This document shows positions 1 to 6,474 of a DNA stretch of 15,175 nt, one piece after another. The notes under the pieces are model-generated. The model had not been told where the DNA came from. It saw nothing but the letters and a program-made list of their open reading frames with translations, and ran no database searches. The number at the start of each line of letters is the position of its first letter. The first letter of the stretch is position 1. The translations under genes and the position numbers were made by a program. This stretch comes from an uncultured Lachnospiraceae bacterium. GTDB lineage: Bacteria; Bacillota_A; Clostridia; Lachnospirales; Lachnospiraceae. The stretch lies in assembly GCA_900553635.1 (NCBI GenBank), contig USDU01000037.1, positions 1 through 15,175 of the forward strand, given 5' to 3'.

Positions 1-63
1 TTAGCGGACACTGTGTGCCACCTGCGGACCTCACGTCCGCGGGTGGCACATAGCGTCCGCTAA
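1..63. repeat. 63-nt near-perfect palindrome (29-bp arms)
   Basis: Arms 1-29 and 35-63 are inverted copies around a 5-base loop (30-34), with only three mismatches, all transitions. Two of the three become G-U pairs in plus-strand RNA. Each arm carries GCGGAC twice, in direct orientation. The element lies downstream of the M20 amidohydrolase stop codon, so it could act as a terminator or 3' mRNA-stabilising hairpin, but no T-tract follows on the plus side and the minus side is cut by the window edge. Its size and symmetry also fit a dispersed intergenic palindromic repeat. The hairpin is certain; its role is not known. Confidence 0.75.
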
Positions 64-106
64 AACGCTGTACACTGGATAACAACATCGCCCCGGTCCG
101 TCCATT

Positions 107-1432
107 TTACTTTAGCAACTCAACCGCAATTCCGCAGAAAGCCTTCACCCCATTGACAAGGGCTTCCTCCCGGAAATTAAACCGTTCGTTATGAAGCGTT
201 CCTGTGCAGCAGCTCAGATTCATAAAATAGCAGGACTGTCCGCCATGGCTCTGCACCCGCTCCGACATATAAGAATAATCCTCACTGCCTCCGGCTCCGC
301 CCTTCTTCAGCCGAACCACCGGCAGATGCAAATCCTCCTCACAAACCTTCGCCAGCCGATCCGCCAGCGCATCATCATTGCTTCCATTCATGGCTGCGCC
401 CATCAGCTTCATCTCGCAGGTACAGTCGTGCATTTCGGCTGCGCTGCGGATAATCCGCTCCGCGTACTCCTTCATATAGGTATTGGCCTCCGTGGTCATG
501 CCCCGGACTTCCATCTCCATGTGCGCATGCTCACAGATAATATTCCGTCCGGTTCCCGCAACCACCTTTCCCACATTTATCCGGGTATCTCCCTTACCGC
601 TCCGGGGAATGGCGTGCAGGTTCAATATCGCCGTAGCCATGGCCAGCATAGCGTTTTTCCCTTCTTCCGGAGAAGCCGCCGCATGGGAGCCTTTTCCATA
701 AAATTCCACATCATACTTTACGGTAGCCAGACTCTCGCCGCCGCCGATTCCGATGGCTGCTTCCTTCTGCTCCGGTCCGCCTCCCATATGGGCGCCCAAC
801 ACATAATCCACATCGTCCAGATGTCCGTGCTCCACAATGGACTTCGCGCCGCGCACGCCTTCCTCCGCTGGCTGGAAGATAAACTTCACCGTTCCGTGAA
901 GCTGTTCCCGCAGTTCGCAGAGAATTTTGGCGGTTCCCAGTCCTACCGTCATATGACCGTCATGGCCGCAGGCATGCATGACACCCGTATTGCGGGACGC
1001 GAACCCCTCTTTTGCCGGGTAGTGCGCCTCTTCCTTGCACTCCAGCACCGGCAGCGCGTCCATATCAAACCGGAATGCCACCGTTGGTCCTTCGCCGCAG
1101 CGCAGGATTCCAACCACACCGGTGAATCCACCTTTTGTATCGGGAAGATACGCAAGATCTGTGCCCTCCTGGGCCGCCGCCTCCTCATAATGCCGCTCCA
1201 GCGCCTCGTCCGCAGGCAGACCCATCCTGGCTTCATCCAGGCACACATCGCGTCCCACCAGCACCTCGTCACAGCCAACTCTTTTCAAATAAGATGCAAT
1301 GATAGAGGATGTCCGCATTTCCATCCATCCCAGCTCCGGATAGCGATGAAAATCCCTCCGGATCTTCACCAGCTCCTGTTTCATGGTCTCAGCCTTTCCT
1401 GTGATCTTCGTATAAATCTCTCTGCGCTCCAT
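107..1432 (-). CDS. M20 family amidohydrolase, AbgA-like (p-aminobenzoyl-glutamate hydrolase subunit A-like)
   Basis: Predicted cytoplasmic metal-dependent amidase/peptidase of 441 residues. The M20D pattern is clear: RRDFHRYPELGW near residue 25, FRFDMDALPV near 121, the metal-binding MHACGHDGH at 152-160, QPAEEG at 187-192, GKGSHAA near 247 in the lid/dimerisation domain, and SEDYSYM near 383. The stretch RMGLP (69-73) and GGFTG (101-105), and GFAS-N-G-MHACGHDGH, match what I recall of E. coli AbgA rather than hippurate hydrolases, so an aminoacyl-glutamate-type substrate is plausible. No AbgB partner or transporter is visible, so the substrate is an inference. The start at 1432 is chosen because AAAGGGA lies just upstream. 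The frame is open further upstream, but only through the mrp hairpin. There is no clear own promoter, so read-through from mrp is possible. Confidence 0.9.
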   Translation of the reverse strand: MERREIYTKITGKAETMKQELVKIRRDFHRYPELGWMEMRTSSIIASYLKRVGCDEVLVGRDVCLDEARMGLPADEALERHYEEAAAQEGTDLAYLPDTKGGFTGVVGILRCGEGPTVAFRFDMDALPVLECKEEAHYPAKEGFASRNTGVMHACGHDGHMTVGLGTAKILCELREQLHGTVKFIFQPAEEGVRGAKSIVEHGHLDDVDYVLGAHMGGGPEQKEAAIGIGGGESLATVKYDVEFYGKGSHAAASPEEGKNAMLAMATAILNLHAIPRSGKGDTRINVGKVVAGTGRNIICEHAHMEMEVRGMTTEANTYMKEYAERIIRSAAEMHDCTCEMKLMGAAMNGSNDDALADRLAKVCEEDLHLPVVRLKKGGAGGSEDYSYMSERVQSHGGQSCYFMNLSCCTGTLHNERFNFREEALVNGVKAFCGIAVELLK

Positions 1433-1473
1433 TCTGTTCCCTTTCTCTTTTATCTCCAGATTTTCGGGTATCC

Positions 1474-1516
1474 AAAAGGATTCGCCGGTCTTTCCCAAGT
1501 CCCGGCGAATCCTTTT
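1474..1516 (-). terminator. Hairpin between mrp and the M20 gene, probable terminator
   Basis: Arms 1474-1488 and 1502-1516 form a perfect 15-bp stem (AAAAGGATTCGCCGG on the minus strand) around a 13-base loop. Only four T residues end the stem on the minus side, followed by GG, so termination may be partial and let transcription continue into the amidohydrolase gene. It begins 21 bases after the mrp stop codon. Confidence 0.7.
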
Positions 1517-1536
1517 CCACATTTCTTTTGATTTTC

Positions 1537-2367
1537 CTATTCAAAATCTACATCCAGATAAGGATTTCTCACCTTATCAAATTCACCCGCATCCGCAGCC
1601 TCGGCGAATTCCGGCTTCATGGGAACGCGTCCGATGATCTGCAGCTTCTCCTCACCTGCGATTTCCTCCAGATGGCTCTTACCGAAGGGATACAGCTTCT
1701 TTCCGCAGTCCGGGCACTCCAGCCAGGAATAATTCTCTACCACGCCCTTTACCGGAATCTTCATCTGATCTGCCATACTCAGCGCCTTCTTCACGATCAG
1801 CTGTACCAGATCCTGCGGAGAGGTCACGACTACAATCTCGCTGACCGGCAGGGACTGGAATACAGTCAGGGGTACATCGCCGGTTCCGGGCGGCATATCC
1901 ACCAGCAGATAATCCAGATCGCCCCAGATGACGTCGGTCCAGAACTGCTTTACAATATTGGCAATGATGGGGCCTCTCCAGATAACCGGAGTGTCCTCAG
2001 TGGGCAGCAGCAGATTCATGGACATGAGCTTAATTCCATTTTTTGTCATTCGCGGCTCAATTCCCATATCGCTCGCTTCCGCAGCGCCATGAACGCCGTA
2101 CATTCTCGGAATGGACGGTCCTGTAATATCCGCGTCCAGGATACCCACCTGGTAGCCCTTCGCCGCCAGCTCGTTGGCCAGAGAAGCGGTCACCATGGAT
2201 TTTCCCACGCCGCCCTTGCCACTGACTACGCCGATAACCCGGCGCACACAGCTGTATTCGTTGCACTCTGCCTGCAGGCTTACCGGAGTCTGTTCCTTTG
2301 CCTTGCTGGGACATCCCTCGCAGCTTGATTTATCGCAGCTTGTATTGCTGCATGATTTTTCAGACAT
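1537..2367 (-). CDS. Mrp/NBP35 family P-loop ATPase, iron-sulfur cluster carrier
   Basis: A 276-residue cytoplasmic ATPase of the MinD/Mrp class, whose members (ApbC, Mrp, NBP35) bind and transfer Fe-S clusters. The deviant Walker A SGKGGVGKS is at 49-57, a DAD motif (78-80) follows the next strand, and DMPPGTGD at 157-164 is the family signature. A CPDCGKK pair (218-221) supplies the conserved C-terminal CxxC expected to bridge a cluster in the dimer. The N-terminal tail has four closely spaced cysteines (6, 11, 16, 19), as in NBP35-like members, plus C35 and C40. ATG at 2367 has GAAGG about 8 bases upstream. The gene has its own promoter and ends in a hairpin. It could also be named apbC. 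Client proteins cannot be told from the sequence. Confidence 0.93.
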   Translation of the reverse strand: MSEKSCSNTSCDKSSCEGCPSKAKEQTPVSLQAECNEYSCVRRVIGVVSGKGGVGKSMVTASLANELAAKGYQVGILDADITGPSIPRMYGVHGAAEASDMGIEPRMTKNGIKLMSMNLLLPTEDTPVIWRGPIIANIVKQFWTDVIWGDLDYLLVDMPPGTGDVPLTVFQSLPVSEIVVVTSPQDLVQLIVKKALSMADQMKIPVKGVVENYSWLECPDCGKKLYPFGKSHLEEIAGEEKLQIIGRVPMKPEFAEAADAGEFDKVRNPYLDVDFE

Positions 2368-2402
2368 AAAGATACCTTCTTTCCCTTTTACTCATAAGCT
2401 TT

Positions 2403-2411
2403 ATTCTAGCA
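2403..2411 (-). promoter_or_regulatory. Extended -10 promoter for mrp
   Basis: On the minus strand TG-C-TAGAAT (2411-2403) forms an extended -10 element, placing the start of transcription near 2396, about 29 bases before the mrp ATG. A -35 match 17 bases upstream is poor, which is usual for extended -10 promoters. A perfect 12-base dyad ATTTCCGGAAAT (2416-2427) lies in the spacer. Prediction only. Confidence 0.5.
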
Positions 2412-2472
2412 CAGAATTTCCGGAAATACCAGCTTCCCGCGCCACTTTCCATTTTCATAGTAACAGATGCTT

Positions 2473-3915
2473 TTAAAACTTCTTCCGCCAGGTCACCGGC
2501 GCCAGCAGCATCATAATCGGCAGAATCTCCAGACGGCCAATCAGCATGTCAAAGCTTAAAACAATCTTCGAGAAGCAGGAAAAGGCTGAAAAATTCTCCA
2601 CCGGTCCCACCTTTGCCAGGCCCGGTCCTACATTATTGAGCGTAGTCAGAACCGCTGTAAAGTTTGTAGTGAAATCAAAGTTATCTACAGAAACCAGTAA
2701 TACCGACACACATAAAATCACAAAATAGCAGATCGTATACACATATACGCCGTGTGTTTCTTCATTCGTCAGCCTTTTGCCATCCAGCTTCACCACATTG
2801 ACCGATTTCGGATGCAGAATCTGCCTTGTCTCCTTCGTAATGGTTCGCCCCAGAATCATGATACGTGATACCTTCATACCGCCGCCCGTACTTCCGGCAC
2901 AGGCTCCCACTACCATCAGCATCAGCAAAATGGTTTTGGAAAATTCCGGCCACAGATCAAAATTGGCCGTCACAAAGCCGGTGGTCGTGATAACCGATAC
3001 CACCTGGAAGGCCGCGTAACGGAAAGCGTGCAGCACGCCGCCGTACAGATTCATAATATTAATCGTGATCAGCACGATGGCCGCCGCCACGATTCCCAGA
3101 TAATTCCGCAGCTCCTCATTTTTAAAGAAGCCCTTGACGTTCTTCATGAGCAGCAGAAAATACAGGTTAAAATTAATACCGAACAGCAGCATAAAAACAG
3201 TAATGACGCCGTCGATATAAGCACTGTTAAAAGCCGCCACGCTGGCGTTCCGGTCGGAGAAGCCTCCGGTTCCGGCTGTACTGAAGGTGTGAATCACTGC
3301 CTGGTACAGATTCATGTCGCCTGCCAGCAGGAAAATGACCTCCGCCACAGACAGCCCCAGATACATGGTGTACAGAATCCGCGCCGTGGTACGCGCCTTG
3401 GGCACCAGCTTATCGCAGGTGGGTCCCGGTATCTCCGCACGCATCAGGAACATGGAATTCTTATTGCTTAAGGGGAGCACCGCCATGACGAATACCAGCA
3501 CGCCCATGCCGCCCACCCAGTGGGTCAGGCAGCGCCAGAAATTCATGCACTTGGGCAGCCCCTCAATATCTCTTAAAATCGTGGAGCCCGTGGTCGTAAA
3601 GCCCGACACCACCTCAAAGAACGCATCTTCAAACCGGAGGATGCAGCCCGAAAGCAGGAAAGGCAGCGCGCCGAATACCGACCACAGAACCCAGGCCAGT
3701 GCCACGATAAGGAACCCCTCCTTGGCGTAAATGGCCGTATTCTCCGGCTTTCGGGAGCCCAGAAACGATACCAGGAGCAGGAGCATCGCAGTCAGCAGGA
3801 AGCTGATACCTTCCATTTCCCCATATAAAAATGACACAAAGGCCGGGAAAAGCAGCAGAAAACCTTCTATCAGAAGCATTTTCCCCACGATGTATCTTAT
3901 CATTCCGTAATTCAT
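2473..3915 (-). CDS. trkH: TrkH-family potassium uptake channel subunit
   Basis: A 480-residue polytopic membrane protein, the K+-translocating subunit of a Trk/Ktr system. The four pore-loop filter segments are visible: TTTGS (107-111), STAGTGGF (212-219), TTTGF (310-314) and NVGPG (428-432). The filter glycine is kept in all four, and the fourth is the usual degenerate one. The HWVGGMG segment (132-138) and GACAGSTGGGMKVSR (337-351) are also typical of TrkH. The long N-terminal pair of helices and the ~480-residue length favour TrkH over the shorter KtrB. It starts 12 bases after the trkA stop behind GGGGGAAAG, so the two are co-transcribed, and TrkA should bind its cytoplasmic face. No strong terminator is seen in 2428-2472. 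Confidence 0.95.
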   Translation of the reverse strand: MNYGMIRYIVGKMLLIEGFLLLFPAFVSFLYGEMEGISFLLTAMLLLLVSFLGSRKPENTAIYAKEGFLIVALAWVLWSVFGALPFLLSGCILRFEDAFFEVVSGFTTTGSTILRDIEGLPKCMNFWRCLTHWVGGMGVLVFVMAVLPLSNKNSMFLMRAEIPGPTCDKLVPKARTTARILYTMYLGLSVAEVIFLLAGDMNLYQAVIHTFSTAGTGGFSDRNASVAAFNSAYIDGVITVFMLLFGINFNLYFLLLMKNVKGFFKNEELRNYLGIVAAAIVLITINIMNLYGGVLHAFRYAAFQVVSVITTTGFVTANFDLWPEFSKTILLMLMVVGACAGSTGGGMKVSRIMILGRTITKETRQILHPKSVNVVKLDGKRLTNEETHGVYVYTICYFVILCVSVLLVSVDNFDFTTNFTAVLTTLNNVGPGLAKVGPVENFSAFSCFSKIVLSFDMLIGRLEILPIMMLLAPVTWRKKF

Positions 3916-3927
3916 AGCTTTCCCCCA

Positions 3928-5286
3928 CTAGCGCATGATGTCCTGCAAATCCTCGAGACCCTGCTCCATGGAAATGACAATGACATTATCGCCCACCTCC
4001 AGCGTATCATTTCCGCCGGGTATGATGGTACGGCGGTTCCGTACAATGCAGGCTACCAGATGGTTGCTCTTCAGCTTCAGATTCTTCAGCGGAATGCCGG
4101 TGTACCTGGTTTTCTCCCGGATCCGGAACTCCAGCGCCTCGATCTTGCCGCCAATCAGCTTATACACTGTCTCCACATTGGCGCTTCCCATGGAATTCCG
4201 CATGGCGCGCACATAGCTGGTAATCACGTTGGCCGTAACGTTCTTCGCGGAAACCACGCTCTCCATGCCCAGCTGATCCATCATGCTCTGCAGACCCTCG
4301 TCGTTGACCTTGGTGACAATCTTCGGCACATGACGGCTTTTCGCGTACATGGACATGATGATATTTTCCTCATCCATACCGGTCAGGGTTACAAAAGCGT
4401 CCGCCTTGGAAATTCCTTCCTCCTCCAGAAGCTCGTGATCGGTGGCATTGCCATGGATAATCGTCGCTTTGGGAAGCAGATCGCAGAGCTCCATGCAGCG
4501 CTTCTCGTCCACCTCTATAATCTTGACCTGCATACCAAGCTCCAGAAGCTGGCTGCCCAGATAATAGGCCACCCGACCGCCGCCGCAGATCATGACATTT
4601 TTAGCCTTGCTGATGATACCCTTGGTAAGCTTCAGGAACTTCTCAATCTCCGGATGGGAAGCTGTAATGTTAATCTTGTCGCCGGGCTGGGGCACAAAAT
4701 TACCATCGGGAATATAGACCGCTCCGTCCCGCTGCACCGCACAGACCAGCATTTTGATCTGATGCTTTTTATATAACTCGCTTAAAGAAAGACCCTCGAT
4801 GGAGCTGTGAGACGGATAGGTCACCTCCACCAGCTCGACCCGACCCTTTACGAAGGTCTCGAGCTTCGCCGCAGACGGGAAGATCAGAACCCGGGATATC
4901 TCCCCCGCCAGGGCCCGCTCCGGATTTACCGCCATACTCAGCTTCAGATCCTCCTTCAGCAAATCGATCTGATTATGATAAATCGGATTCCGCACACGGG
5001 CGATGGTCTGCCTGGCTCCCAGCTTTCTGGCCAGCAGGCAGCAGAACAGGTTCATCTCGTCTGTGGACGCGCAGGCAATCACCAGATCTGCCCCCGGCAC
5101 GTCCGCCTGACGCTGAATATCTGCGCTGGCTCCATCGCCCACCACACAGGATACGTCCATCTCATTGACCGCGTCCCTGAGCTTTCGTTCACTTTTGTCA
5201 ATCAGTGTCACATTGTATTTTTCACCGGACAGCTGCATGGCGAGCTTATGTCCCACTTTTCCGTCCCCGATGATTACAATATCCAT
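3928..5286 (-). CDS. trkA: TrkA, tandem RCK regulatory subunit of potassium uptake
   Basis: A 452-residue cytoplasmic regulator that binds nucleotide and gates TrkH. Two Rossmann RCK-N domains are visible. The first has GDGKVG at 7-12 with an acidic residue at strand end (D30). The second has GGGRVA at 235-240 and D260. Each is followed by an RCK-C domain (about 140-215 and 372-450). The 2x(RCK-N/RCK-C) layout and length are those of TrkA, not of single-unit KtrA. The start ATG at 5286 follows GAGGGAGAGGAA and lies 15 bases after the DUF1653 gene, in the same operon. Both Rossmann motifs look intact, so both sites may bind nucleotide, with NAD(H) known for the family. Confidence 0.95.
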   Translation of the reverse strand: MDIVIIGDGKVGHKLAMQLSGEKYNVTLIDKSERKLRDAVNEMDVSCVVGDGASADIQRQADVPGADLVIACASTDEMNLFCCLLARKLGARQTIARVRNPIYHNQIDLLKEDLKLSMAVNPERALAGEISRVLIFPSAAKLETFVKGRVELVEVTYPSHSSIEGLSLSELYKKHQIKMLVCAVQRDGAVYIPDGNFVPQPGDKINITASHPEIEKFLKLTKGIISKAKNVMICGGGRVAYYLGSQLLELGMQVKIIEVDEKRCMELCDLLPKATIIHGNATDHELLEEEGISKADAFVTLTGMDEENIIMSMYAKSRHVPKIVTKVNDEGLQSMMDQLGMESVVSAKNVTANVITSYVRAMRNSMGSANVETVYKLIGGKIEALEFRIREKTRYTGIPLKNLKLKSNHLVACIVRNRRTIIPGGNDTLEVGDNVIVISMEQGLEDLQDIMR

Positions 5287-5301
5287 TTCTTCCTCTCCCT
5301 C

Positions 5302-5763
5302 TTATCGAAACCGGTCTGTCTCAAAATGCTCCATGGTCTTCAGACAGTTCAGAATCTCCCGGTATTTATCCCGGACAGTACCCTGTCCCAGTGTGATATC
5401 CAGAGACACCGCGATGCTCTCCAGAAGCTGCTCGTCCACATAGGCCTCCCACGCCTGAAACAGCTCCAGCTTGTCCCGGTAGCTCTCTGCCTCCAGGAAC
5501 CGGAGCAACAGCGGATTCATCTGCTGTGGTTCTTCGATTTTCTCAAAGCGCCAGGTCTGCTCTGCGTCCGGATACTTCTCCCTGTCCACTTCGCTTGCAA
5601 ACTCTTCGTAGGGGCGCACCCAGAATTCTTCCTCCCCGTACAGTGCCTGATACACGACTACCTTCTCTTCCGTATTCGCGTCACGCGCAATGGCCGTCAC
5701 CTGATACTGGCCACCTTTAAAATGGCGATAATATTCGCCTGCTTTAATCTCTCTCACAGCCAT
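5302..5763 (-). CDS. DUF1653 domain-containing protein
   Basis: A 153-residue soluble protein. Residues about 5-75 match the DUF1653 fold pattern: G-YYRHFKGGQYQV near 9-22, then VVYQALYG and FWVRPYEEF. This is a small beta-rich domain of unknown biochemical role. The remaining ~75 residues are acidic and helical, with many E/L/R, and I do not recognise them; DUF1653 proteins are often only the first domain. It is the first gene of the potassium-uptake transcript, 38 bases after the predicted transcription start. The ATG at 5763 sits only about one base after AGAGG, whereas the GTG third codon (5757) has a normal spacing, so the real start may be 5757. Function unknown; location suggests a link to ion homeostasis but does not prove it. 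Confidence 0.85.
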   Translation of the reverse strand: MAVREIKAGEYYRHFKGGQYQVTAIARDANTEEKVVVYQALYGEEEFWVRPYEEFASEVDREKYPDAEQTWRFEKIEEPQQMNPLLLRFLEAESYRDKLELFQAWEAYVDEQLLESIAVSLDITLGQGTVRDKYREILNCLKTMEHFETDRFR

Positions 5764-5807
5764 TCCTCTTTCTTTGTATATTCGGAGATAGTAATGCCTA
5801 TTTTATG

Positions 5808-5836
5808 AGCATATTCCAACTTTTCGAAGGTGTCAA
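5808..5836 (-). promoter_or_regulatory. Sigma-A promoter for DUF1653-trkA-trkH
   Basis: On the minus strand TTGACA (5836-5831), a 17-base spacer and TATGCT (5813-5808) form a good housekeeping promoter. Transcription should start near 5801. It lies just after the lrp terminator. The short leader leaves no room for a c-di-AMP riboswitch. Confidence 0.75.
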
Positions 5837-5848
5837 GTCTTTCAGCAT

Positions 5849-5877
5849 AAAAAACCGGGGACCTTACAGTTCCCCGG
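5849..5877 (-). terminator. Rho-independent terminator overlapping the lrp stop codon
   Basis: CCGGGGA (5877-5871 on the minus strand) pairs with TCCCCGG (5861-5855) and is followed by six T residues. The 9-base loop holds the lrp stop codon, so the last codons of the gene form the upstream arm of the terminator. Confidence 0.88.
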
Positions 5878-6316
5878 GCAGTACAGATACATCATTTTTA
5901 ATTGTAGACAGCACATATAAGGTCTTGGTCCAGGCTACACCGGGCATTTCCTTGATATCCTGGTGTATGATTTCCAGGCTCTTGGAAGAGTCTGTCACGA
6001 TCTTCAGCAGATAATCCACATCTCCCGCGATATAATAGCACTCCGCCACATTGTTATGGGCGTAGGCCGCTTCCGCAAATTCTTTTCCGTATTTGGGGTG
6101 TTCCAGACGCACAGAGATAAATACGGTCAGGTCATTGCCCAGCTGCTTCTCGTCCAGCACCACCGTGTACTGCTGAATGACGCCCTTCGCTTCCATTTTC
6201 CGAATCCGCTCTATTACCGCCGATACAGACAGGTTGATGGTCTGACTGATGGTTGACGCCGTCTGTCTGGAATTATCCTTCAGACATTTCAAAATGCTTA
6301 AATCAATGTTGTCCAT
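5864..6316 (-). CDS. Lrp/AsnC-family transcriptional regulator
   Basis: A 150-residue DNA-binding regulator, exactly the usual family length. The N-terminal winged helix-turn-helix spans about 3-55, with the typical DLSILKCLKDNSRQTAS start and the IERIRKMEAKGVIQ recognition/wing segment. The C-terminal RAM (ligand-binding, oligomerising) domain spans about 65-140, including the AGDVDYLLKI strand typical of effector-binding Lrp proteins. ATG at 6316 is preceded by GAGGAGGAAGAAGT; the frame is open upstream only through a leader hairpin and a TTG, so the longer form is rejected. Lrp proteins usually sense amino acids and often repress themselves. No amino acid gene is next to it, so the effector is unknown. 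It has its own promoter and terminator. Confidence 0.93.
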   Translation of the reverse strand: MDNIDLSILKCLKDNSRQTASTISQTINLSVSAVIERIRKMEAKGVIQQYTVVLDEKQLGNDLTVFISVRLEHPKYGKEFAEAAYAHNNVAECYYIAGDVDYLLKIVTDSSKSLEIIHQDIKEMPGVAWTKTLYVLSTIKNDVSVLPGEL

Positions 6317-6346
6317 ACTTCTTCCTCCTCGCCCGGTCCGCTGCCA

Positions 6347-6387
6347 CAAAAATAAGAAAAGACGGCTTGCTCCTCGCAAACCGCCTT
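6347..6387 (-). terminator. Terminator-like hairpin in the lrp leader
   Basis: On the minus strand AAGGCGGTTTGC (6387-6376) pairs along 12 bases with GCAAGCCGTCTT (6370-6359), allowing G-T pairs, around loop GAGGA. It is followed by a T-rich run (TTTTCTTATTTTTG). It lies after the predicted lrp promoter and before the lrp ribosome binding site, so it can end transcripts from the CobW genes and may also attenuate lrp. Confidence 0.72.
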
Positions 6388-6403
6388 GTTTACCGTTGGA
6401 CTT

Positions 6404-6432
6404 ATCTTACCAGAAAAAATATTTCCTGTAAA
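6404..6432 (-). promoter_or_regulatory. Sigma-A promoter for lrp
   Basis: Minus strand TTTACA (6432-6427), a 17-base spacer and TAAGAT (6409-6404), giving a start near 6397. The perfect palindrome ACAAAATTTTGT lies just upstream (6445-6456). The start would place the whole leader hairpin inside the transcript. Confidence 0.65.
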
Positions 6433-6474
6433 GTCCTAATTTACACAAAATTTTGTTTTTTGAAGCGTTTTTCT

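Noticed and set aside
1433..1522. 30-residue N-terminal extension of the amidohydrolase
   Set aside because: It runs through the mrp hairpin and has no family similarity; the ATG at 1432 has a proper ribosome binding site.
191..1531. Long plus-strand open frame (446 codons) opposite the amidohydrolase
   Set aside because: It is antisense to a gene with clear M20 motifs; its product is His/Arg-rich, low-complexity shadow sequence with no family features.
5764..5801. Possible c-di-AMP or other riboswitch before the potassium genes
   Set aside because: The predicted leader is under 40 bases, too short for a known riboswitch class, and shows no switch-like fold.
4060..5808. Plus-strand frames opposite trkA and the DUF1653 gene
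   Set aside because: They are shadows of well-defined minus-strand genes, with no ribosome binding site or recognisable domain.
6317..6379. 21-residue N-terminal extension of the Lrp regulator from a TTG
   Set aside because: It overlaps the leader hairpin; the ATG at 6316 gives the exact family length and follows GAGGAGG.
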